NCBI GenBank assembly: GCA_001872985.1
Contig: MNYA01000170.1
Span: forward strand, 1 to 11,886
Length of the DNA: 11,886 nucleotides
Source: a bacterium CG2_30_54_10
Lineage (GTDB): Bacteria > Muiribacteriota > Ozemobacteria > Ozemobacterales > Ozemobacteraceae
Reading direction: 5' to 3'
How positions within the stretch are numbered: position 1 is the first letter of the stretch; the number at the start of each line of letters is the position of its first letter. A model generated the notes under the pieces. That model saw nothing but the letters and a program-made list of their open reading frames with translations. It did no database searches and was not told the DNA's origin. The position numbers were made by a program, and so were the translations under genes. This document shows positions 6,432-11,886 of the stretch, one piece after another.

Positions 6432-7511
6432 ATGATTTTTGAACTTTTGAAATTGTGCCTGGACAAGGGCGCCTCGGACCTTCACTTTAAAGTCGGCTAT
6501 CCGCCTATTCTTCGGATTGACGGCGCGATGATGCCGATGAAAATGAAGGAAATCGAAATCTCGGACTATGAGAATATGCTCGAGGCGATCCTGGATGACT
6601 ACCAGTTGACCAAGTTTCTCGAACATAAGAAGCTCGATCTTGGTTACAGCTTCGCCAACGCTCGTTTCCGCGTGAATCTTTTCTTCGACTACCACGGCGG
6701 AAGCGGGGTTTTTCGAGTCATCCCGTTCATGCAGTTGACCTTCGACGACATTGGCCTTCCAAAGGCGGCGCGTTCGCTGATCACCCGTCCGTCCGGTCTG
6801 ATACTCGTCACCGGAACGACAGGGGCAGGAAAATCCACGACCCTTTCATGTTTCATCTCGCAAATCCTGCAGACAATGCCCAAGACCATCGTTACGATCG
6901 AAGACCCGATCGAATATATCTTCGAGGACGACGTGGGACTTGTCAGCCAGCGGCAGGTCGCCGTCGACTGCCGAACGTTCGAGGAAGGCATCCGGGGGGC
7001 CATGCAGACCGACTGCGATATCATCATGGTAGGGGAGTTACGCGAACCCGAAGCCGTCAGCATCACCCTGGCAGCGGCCGAGACTGGAAAGCTCGTGTTT
7101 GCGACCCTGCACAGCAATACCGCCCTCCAGGCGATCGACCGTTTCGTGAACTTGTTCCCCCAAGCCCTGCAGCCGCAAGTTCTGTCGCGCCTTTCCAATA
7201 CGCTTCTTGGAATTGTGACCCAGACGCTGATCCCGAAAAAAATGGCGAAAGGCCGGATAGCCGCTTTCGAAATCTTGATGGCGCTTCCGATGATCAGGTC
7301 GCTAATCGCCGAAAGCCGGTTGCATCTAATACAGTCTTACCAGGAAACCGGCGGTGAATCGGGCATGGTGACCATGGATCAAGCCCTTTCGCAACTTGTT
7401 CTCGCCGAAAAAATCAGTATGGCTGAGGCCCTCGCGAAAGCCACAAATCAAAACTCCTTGAAAAAACTGGTTGAACAGGGCGCAGCGCCCCCTGAAGGAA
7501 AGTCGATATGA
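6432..7511 (+). CDS. pilT: PilT-family pilus retraction ATPase
   Basis: A 359-residue secretion-type hexameric ATPase of the PilT/PilU group, cytoplasmic at the base of a type IV pilus and expected to drive filament disassembly. The N-terminal PAS-like domain contains GASDLHFKVGYPP (13-25), the usual PilT opening. The RecA-like domain shows Walker A GTTGAGKST (128-136), Asp box TIEDPIEY (155-162), Walker B DIIMVGE (196-202) and His box ETGKLVFATLHSN (217-229). Deviations from the usual PilT consensus: Lys220 replaces the first His-box histidine (TGH), AMQTDCD (190-196) stands where ALRxDPD is usual, and LREPE replaces MRDLE. Length fits the family. The ATG has GGAGG 7 nt upstream. Its stop overlaps the start of a second ATPase by 4 bp (ATGA, 7508-7511). 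PilT is the closest name; PilU-like or a specialised paralogue remains possible. Confidence 0.93.
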   Translation: MIFELLKLCLDKGASDLHFKVGYPPILRIDGAMMPMKMKEIEISDYENMLEAILDDYQLTKFLEHKKLDLGYSFANARFRVNLFFDYHGGSGVFRVIPFMQLTFDDIGLPKAARSLITRPSGLILVTGTTGAGKSTTLSCFISQILQTMPKTIVTIEDPIEYIFEDDVGLVSQRQVAVDCRTFEEGIRGAMQTDCDIIMVGELREPEAVSITLAAAETGKLVFATLHSNTALQAIDRFVNLFPQALQPQVLSRLSNTLLGIVTQTLIPKKMAKGRIAAFEILMALPMIRSLIAESRLHLIQSYQETGGESGMVTMDQALSQLVLAEKISMAEALAKATNQNSLKKLVEQGAAPPEGKSI

Positions 7512-8551
7512 AACCGAAAATCTTCAACTTTTTCGACCAGGCAATCGCAATGAATGCCAGCGATCTGACCCTGAAGCCGGGCGCGCCGCCGACCTTCCGG
7601 CAGAATCGGCACCTGATCATTTCGGAAGAGGAACCAATCGCTCCGCAGGAGATGTTAGACCTCTTCCTGCCCATCCTGGATGTACGGCTGCAAGAGATGC
7701 TCCAGAAGACATTCGAAGCCCATGCAATGTATCCGTACAAAGAGAAAGCCCGAGTGCGCTTCTACATTTTTCAGCAGCGGGAAGGCTACGCGGGCAGTTT
7801 CAGGTTCGTTCCCACAAAGGTTCCATCCATTTCCGATCTGGGCCTTCCCGAACACCTCGCCGAGCAGGCCTGTAAACCGCGAGGCCTCTTCCTCGTGACA
7901 GGGCCGAGCGGTTCCGGAAAAAGCCACACGATGGCGGCGATGATAAACTCCATTAACAAAACATTCGCCCGTCACGTCATCACTCTTGAAAACCCGATCG
8001 AATTCCTCTTCACCAGGATCCAGTCAATTTTTACCCAGATCGAGGTCGGCACGATGATCCCAACCTACCAGGACGCCCTGGCAAACGCCCTCCGTGAAGA
8101 CCCGGACGTGATGCTCATCGGGGAGATGCGCGACCAGAAGACCGTCGAGATGGCGTTGGTCGCTTCCGAAACCGGGCATTTCGTGGTTTCCACACTCCCC
8201 ACGCTGGGCGCAGCGCCGACCATCGAGCGTATCGTCAGCTTCTTCCCGCCCGAAAAACATGATGAGGTTCGATTGCAGATTTCACTCAACCTGGTCGGTA
8301 TCTTTTCCCAACTCCTCCTCCCGCGCCTCTCCCCAGAACAACCTCCGACCGTTGCATACGAACTTCTGATCGCCAATCCTGCGATCAGAACCCTTATCCG
8401 CGACAAGAAATACTCCCAGCTCTCCTCCGCGATGTTGATGTCTCGCCGTGAGGGTTCTGTGACCCTCAAGGAGTCGTTGACTCATCTTCTGCGGGATGAG
8501 ACGGCAAACACCCAACTGGTGAAAGCAATGCTCCAGGAGATTGTCGAATGA
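7508..8551 (+). CDS. Divergent PilT/PilU-like ATPase
   Basis: A 347-residue second PilT-type ATPase, start overlapping the upstream gene's stop by 4 bp and preceded by AAGGA. The N-terminal NASDLTLKPGAPP (16-28) matches the PilT opening. The motor domain has Walker A GPSGSGKSH (132-140, His where Thr is usual), a region LENPIEF (160-166) in which the Asp of the IEDPIE Asp box is Asn162, Walker B DVMLIGEMRD (200-209), and ETGHFVVSTLPT (221-232) in which Pro231 replaces the conserved His of the TLHT His box. The nucleotide-binding loop looks intact, but the Asp/His-box changes suggest altered or weak hydrolysis, perhaps a regulatory partner of the upstream ATPase, as PilU acts with PilT in other bacteria. 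Its stop overlaps the start of the next gene by 4 bp. Functional loss is inferred from motifs only. Confidence 0.9.
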   Translation: MKPKIFNFFDQAIAMNASDLTLKPGAPPTFRQNRHLIISEEEPIAPQEMLDLFLPILDVRLQEMLQKTFEAHAMYPYKEKARVRFYIFQQREGYAGSFRFVPTKVPSISDLGLPEHLAEQACKPRGLFLVTGPSGSGKSHTMAAMINSINKTFARHVITLENPIEFLFTRIQSIFTQIEVGTMIPTYQDALANALREDPDVMLIGEMRDQKTVEMALVASETGHFVVSTLPTLGAAPTIERIVSFFPPEKHDEVRLQISLNLVGIFSQLLLPRLSPEQPPTVAYELLIANPAIRTLIRDKKYSQLSSAMLMSRREGSVTLKESLTHLLRDETANTQLVKAMLQEIVE

Positions 8552-11500
8552 GCCAGATTTCTGAACGCAAGATCGAATCCCTGTGTGCTGCCGCCGCGGC
8601 ACGCCTTGCAGCGCTGGGCGGCCCCAATGTTCCCTTGACCGTGCAGGCGCAGACGGTCAAGATCCTGGCCAAGACTCATTATCAAAAAGCGTCGGAGAAG
8701 GTCGTTTCCTTCTTTACGGATCACCCCGACCTCGAAGACTCGATTCTGGCCATTTCGGAGCTCTCCCCTGAGCTCGCGGTCACGCTTCTGGTCAACCGGA
8801 TCCATGAGAAACGGGCGCTGAATCGAGATGTTATCGCCGAGCAACTCGGAAAGTTCAAGTCACCGGCCAGTTTTGAATGCCTTAATGATCTGCTGGGCGA
8901 CGAAGACCGGCATGTCCGATATCAGGCCGCAAATAGTTTGTTCACCTTGGGTGGAAATGACTCGGCATTGGCCCTTTGCCGGTACATTTCCGATCCCGAC
9001 GAATGGATCTCCATGTCGATCTTGAAGCTCCTGTGCCGGATGAAAGAACACGAATCGATCCCTTTCCTGGCCGAGCAGTTCACCAAAGATCCCGACATCC
9101 GGCGCAAAGCGCAAATGGTCAGTTTCCTTTCGATGTTCCGGAGCGTAACGTTGGTCAACATCTTCGATGAAGGTCTCAGAGGAAAGGATGCCCGGCTGAA
9201 GGCGAACTCGATCGAGGCCATCGGCGAACTCGACCTTCCGCAGCGGGAGATCAAACAACGCATCCAACCGTTCCTGCGCGACCCGAACAACCGGATCCGC
9301 GCGAACGCCATTCTGGCGCTGGCCAAGAGTGAGCCCGAGACCATAAGGCCCGAGATCGTCCAGATGGTTGAGTCGAGCGACGTCCAGCTCAGACGAAGCG
9401 CAGCGTACATCCTGGGCCAGATAAGCACTGCCGGCAATGAGCCTCTTGTAGAAAAACTGGTGGTGGATTCCGCGCCCGATGTCCGAAAACGGATGGTACT
9501 TTCGCTGCGGGCTTTTCCACGCGAATTCGTTCAGAAGCAGCTTGAGAAATCCTGCATCGACCAAAACAAATGGATCAGAAAATATTCGATCGAACAAGCA
9601 GCGAACTTCCCTGATTTCCCCAAGGCAATCATCATCAAACAGCTCAAGACTGAAACCGTCTACCCTAACCTCGTGGCATGCATGGATTTCTTCGGCCGCC
9701 ATCCTGATGAAGAGGGAGCCCGCCTTATTCGCCACAGGGTTAAAGATAAGCGCGATCAGGTCGTTTCCGGAGTCATCCGCGCTGTCGGTGCGATGTTCGG
9801 AGTAAAAGGACTCCAGGCCATTGCTCCCCAAGTGGATTATAAAAATCCAAGAATCCTTCGCACTTTCGTGGTCACCCATTTCAGCCTCGGGGGTATCGAG
9901 ATGCTTGGTCAGATCCTTGAAAAAGCCGCTCATGTCAGGAGTTCTGTTCTCGATAACCCGTATCTTGACTCCATCGAAGGGTGCCTTGACCTTCTGAACA
10001 TGAGAGACAAGATGCCGAAAGACCTTTTTGCGGAACTTTCAAAGGCTTCGATGGCGGAAGCGGTTCCTGTGCCGAGCCCGGTGGTCACCCCCATCGCGGT
10101 TCCCCCGCCGGTAGCCATGCCTGTTCCCCCGGCTTTTCAACCTTTGGTTTTCGAGCCTCAGCCTCAGCCTCAGCCTCAGGTTCCGACTCAGCCGATGCCT
10201 CAATATCAGCCTCAGCCTGTGCCTCAACTTCAGCCGCTACCGCAGCCACAGCCTGTGCCTCAACTTCAGCCACAGCCTCAGCCACAGCCTGTGCCTCAAC
10301 TTCAGCCACAGCCCCAAGTTATTCCTGTGACGATGCCGATGCCGCAGCCGATTCCTGTTACTATGCCTATGCCACAGCCTCAAACTCAGGCTCCCTATGA
10401 GCCCGCGCCGATGGCTTCCCCCCCCGTTCCCCTACCCCCGTTGTTTTCTCCGGTTCCACTACCGGCGCAGGCCGTCGAACCAGTTCTCAATGAACCGCTT
10501 TTGCCCAGAGTGGACATCGAGGTTGCCGAAGGTCCGCGCAAACCGAAATCGAAGCCTCCGGCAGAGTTTCGTTCCGGGGTTAAATACTTCAACCTAGGGA
10601 AATATTCGAAGGCAAAAAAATCGTTCAATTCTGCCCTCCAGGAACATCCAGACTTAGTCAAAGCCTTTCTGTATCTCGGCCTGATCGCTTTCGAGGAAAA
10701 AGAATTCGAAACCGCGAGGGACCACCTTCTGCGATTTCTCGAAAGCAATCCCGGGAACAGAAAAGCCAACCTGGTAATGGTAAAGATTTTCAAGCAACTC
10801 CGGGAATGGACCAACCTGGTCGGAATTTTGGAACGCCTCCTTGGCCTGGATTACGTTTGCGACGAATCGAACATCAAGCTGATGAAGGAGTTGGGAAGCG
10901 CTTACATTTTCGTTCGAGAGTTCGAGAAAGCAAAGCAGACCCTCGAAACGGTTTTTCATTTCGATCCCACTGACCCTCAGTCCGACTACCATCTGGCCAT
11001 GTCCTACTTCCACCTCCAAGATTTCACCAAAGCGGAAGCACTTCTGCGTGACATTCTTCGGGAGGTTCCCCAAGGGAACCGTCTGCAAGTGATGGCCGAA
11101 TCCCTGATGGAAAAAATCAGACAGTCCCTCACAGGGGCCTTGGCAGGCGAACAGCAACCATCCTCGCCCCGGCCGACAGTCCCGCCAGAGCCCGAGCCGG
11201 AGCAAGAGCCCGAGCCGAAACCAGAGCCGGCAGCCATCGCCTCCGAGCTTCCGCCTCTCGGGCTGGGCGACAATCTTGGGCTTCCTGGGATAGGGAACCT
11301 CGGAGCTGAGGAAAAGCCATTCCTCGACCTAAGCGACTTGGACACGGACGCGCTTCGAGAAGAAATACCCGGCCCGAAACCCGGAATCAGTGAGTTCGAT
11401 CTTGACGCCGCTTTGTTTCCGACCGAGCAACCAGGCAAGCCCCCTGCTTCGCCGCCTGGAGGCCCATCACTGTCGTTCCTTGGCGAAATCCCGGAAGGTG

Positions 11501-11682
11501 GCGGGGTGGATGGTGAGTTTCCCTCCATCACAATGCCCGGAACCCTCGATGATCTGCCTCCCGCTCCGTCAGCCCCTCCCGTAGCCTCTCCCGCTGCCCC
11601 GCGCACTCCCTCGAAAAAAAAGGACGAGGAGCCGCCCGACGACGAGGGTGGCCCCGGGGGTTTCAATCCTCCTTCCTTGTAG
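8548..11682 (+). CDS. Large HEAT-repeat/TPR scaffold protein with Pro/Gln-rich linker
   Basis: A 1044-residue protein without signal peptide or membrane segment, probably cytoplasmic. Residues about 30-490 are consecutive alpha-helical pairs of HEAT type, for example DEDRHVRYQAANSLFTLG and DPNNRIRANAILALAKSEPE, which usually form a curved protein-binding solenoid. Residues about 502-670 are a Pro/Gln-rich linker with internal 12- and 10-residue repeats. Residues about 672-860 are TPR-like, with GVKYFNLGKYSKAKKSFNSA and later AYIFVREFEKAKQTLETVFH showing the typical pattern. The tail (about 866-1044) is Pro-rich and acidic, with EPEPEQEPEPKPEP and two related acidic motifs near 930 and 951, ending GGPGGFNPPSL. 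No catalytic motif is visible. The ATGA overlap with the preceding ATPase gene, and so with the pilT-like pair, suggests a scaffold or regulator of the pilus motor. I do not recognise a named family for the whole architecture. Confidence 0.85.
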   Translation: MSQISERKIESLCAAAAARLAALGGPNVPLTVQAQTVKILAKTHYQKASEKVVSFFTDHPDLEDSILAISELSPELAVTLLVNRIHEKRALNRDVIAEQLGKFKSPASFECLNDLLGDEDRHVRYQAANSLFTLGGNDSALALCRYISDPDEWISMSILKLLCRMKEHESIPFLAEQFTKDPDIRRKAQMVSFLSMFRSVTLVNIFDEGLRGKDARLKANSIEAIGELDLPQREIKQRIQPFLRDPNNRIRANAILALAKSEPETIRPEIVQMVESSDVQLRRSAAYILGQISTAGNEPLVEKLVVDSAPDVRKRMVLSLRAFPREFVQKQLEKSCIDQNKWIRKYSIEQAANFPDFPKAIIIKQLKTETVYPNLVACMDFFGRHPDEEGARLIRHRVKDKRDQVVSGVIRAVGAMFGVKGLQAIAPQVDYKNPRILRTFVVTHFSLGGIEMLGQILEKAAHVRSSVLDNPYLDSIEGCLDLLNMRDKMPKDLFAELSKASMAEAVPVPSPVVTPIAVPPPVAMPVPPAFQPLVFEPQPQPQPQVPTQPMPQYQPQPVPQLQPLPQPQPVPQLQPQPQPQPVPQLQPQPQVIPVTMPMPQPIPVTMPMPQPQTQAPYEPAPMASPPVPLPPLFSPVPLPAQAVEPVLNEPLLPRVDIEVAEGPRKPKSKPPAEFRSGVKYFNLGKYSKAKKSFNSALQEHPDLVKAFLYLGLIAFEEKEFETARDHLLRFLESNPGNRKANLVMVKIFKQLREWTNLVGILERLLGLDYVCDESNIKLMKELGSAYIFVREFEKAKQTLETVFHFDPTDPQSDYHLAMSYFHLQDFTKAEALLRDILREVPQGNRLQVMAESLMEKIRQSLTGALAGEQQPSSPRPTVPPEPEPEQEPEPKPEPAAIASELPPLGLGDNLGLPGIGNLGAEEKPFLDLSDLDTDALREEIPGPKPGISEFDLDAALFPTEQPGKPPASPPGGPSLSFLGEIPEGGGVDGEFPSITMPGTLDDLPPAPSAPPVASPAAPRTPSKKKDEEPPDDEGGPGGFNPPSL
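10213..10307 (+). repeat. 36-bp period coding repeat in the Pro/Gln linker
   Basis: A 23-bp core beginning CAGCCTGTGCCTCAACTTCA recurs identically at 10213-10235, 10249-10271 and 10285-10307, exactly 36 bp apart. It encodes repeats of about 12 residues (QPVPQLQP followed by Pro/Gln). The identity at DNA level suggests recent duplication or slippage. CAGCCT triplets at about 10157-10178 extend the low-complexity tract upstream. Confidence 0.9.
10321..10380 (+). repeat. Tandem 30-bp duplication encoding IPVTMPMPQP twice
   Basis: The units 10321-10350 and 10351-10380 encode the same ten residues and differ at five positions, all third codon bases (G in the first copy, T or A in the second). This is an older duplication than the 36-bp repeats, kept at protein level while silent sites drifted. 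Confidence 0.9.
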
Positions 11683-11713
11683 CAGGGATGTTTCGATTAA
11701 TGGTATCTATAAT

Positions 11714-11886
11714 ACTCCCCAATTTTTGGACAGGCAAATAAGGTGGTAAAATCAGTTTTTGAAAAAGGAGTTCAAAAATATGGGAACCACCAGAAAGAGT
11801 TTTAGTGCGAAATTTAAGTCACGGGGCAAAAATAACTTCACATTTTGGCGACTCTTGGCAAAAGGGTGTAGTTCCACGCTGGTATG
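11714..11886 (+). mobile_element. Apparent left end of an IS3-family insertion sequence, interrupted
   Basis: After the operon stop the sequence becomes AT-rich. CCCCAATTTTTGGACAG (from 11717) resembles the terminal inverted repeat and following bases of IS3-family elements, and an OrfA-like start follows at 11780. The outer boundary is approximate; no target-site duplication can be seen with only one end present. The element is cut by the window edge. Confidence 0.5.
11780..11886 (+). CDS. Truncated or disrupted IS3-family transposase OrfA N terminus
   Basis: AAGGAG 9 nt before an ATG opens MGTTRKSFSAKFK, very like the first residues of IS3-family OrfA (typically (K)RRKFSAEFKAKVALEA), the start of its helix-turn-helix DNA-binding domain. 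After residue 13 the frame stays open to the window edge but reads SRGKNNFTFWRLLAKGC, which does not resemble the expected VALEA...TVAELA continuation in this frame or the other two. The gene is therefore probably broken by an insertion or rearrangement near 11818, or the sequence beyond is from elsewhere. Only 35 codons are visible. Confidence 0.5.
   Translation, partial: MGTTRKSFSAKFKSRGKNNFTFWRLLAKGCSSTLV

Noticed and set aside
8860..9933. 357-residue minus-strand frame opposite the HEAT region
   Set aside because: The plus-strand frame shows clear HEAT periodicity, ATGA coupling and a full-length ORF; the antisense frame has no recognisable motif or start signal.
10085..10309. Long minus-strand frames rich in Ala/Glu/Val opposite the Pro/Gln linker
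   Set aside because: They are the reverse reading of the CAGCCT-type coding repeats; low complexity alone keeps them open.
11708..11713. TATAAT as a promoter for the IS-like orfA
   Set aside because: No -35-like hexamer lies 16-18 bp upstream and it sits outside the likely element end, so a chance match in AT-rich DNA is more likely.

Overview
The window reads as chromosomal DNA from a diderm (Gram-negative-type) bacterium of moderate GC content. It carries type II secretion/type IV pilus pseudopilins, an FtsE-FtsX-EnvC-like division module, a CtpA-type periplasmic protease and PilT-class pilus ATPases. Nothing here fixes the taxon. Dispersed palindromic intergenic repeats and large HEAT/TPR proteins would suit deltaproteobacteria-like or candidate-phylum genomes, but that is inference only. 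The left edge cuts a gene, and the right edge ends inside an apparent insertion-sequence fragment that does not continue as expected, so it may be a contig end.

Leftward block, 1-6069, all on the minus strand. From its promoter end it runs ftsE (6069-5386), ftsX (5368-4466), a degenerate LytM/M23 protein resembling EnvC (4465-3065) and ctpA (2968-1577). After a repeat-filled gap of about 430 bp come two overlapping pseudopilin genes (1144-440 and 443-1, the second cut by the window edge). FtsEX with an EnvC-type coiled-coil/LytM partner is the known ATP-driven transmembrane switch that activates cell-wall amidases at the septum. CtpA is a plausible periplasmic housekeeping protease for the same envelope process.

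Divergent region, 6070-6431. It holds an extended -10 promoter very close to ftsE, a second copy of a ~130-bp palindromic repeat also found at 1332-1464, a possible 34-residue ORF, tandem and inverted ACAACC/GGTTGT units, and a candidate sigma-70 promoter for the rightward operon.

Rightward block, 6432-11682. Three genes are joined by ATGA start/stop overlaps: a PilT-like retraction ATPase, a divergent PilT paralogue with substituted Asp-box and His-box residues, and a 1044-residue protein made of N-terminal HEAT-like repeats, a Pro/Gln-rich repetitive linker, TPR-like repeats and a Pro-rich acidic tail. The tight coupling suggests one machine: two non-equivalent motor subunits plus a large scaffold. 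This is the most interesting part of the window.

Right edge, 11683-11886. After the operon comes what looks like the left end and first codons of an IS3-family orfA. Its sequence stops resembling that family about 13 codons in, so it is either disrupted or a junction artefact.
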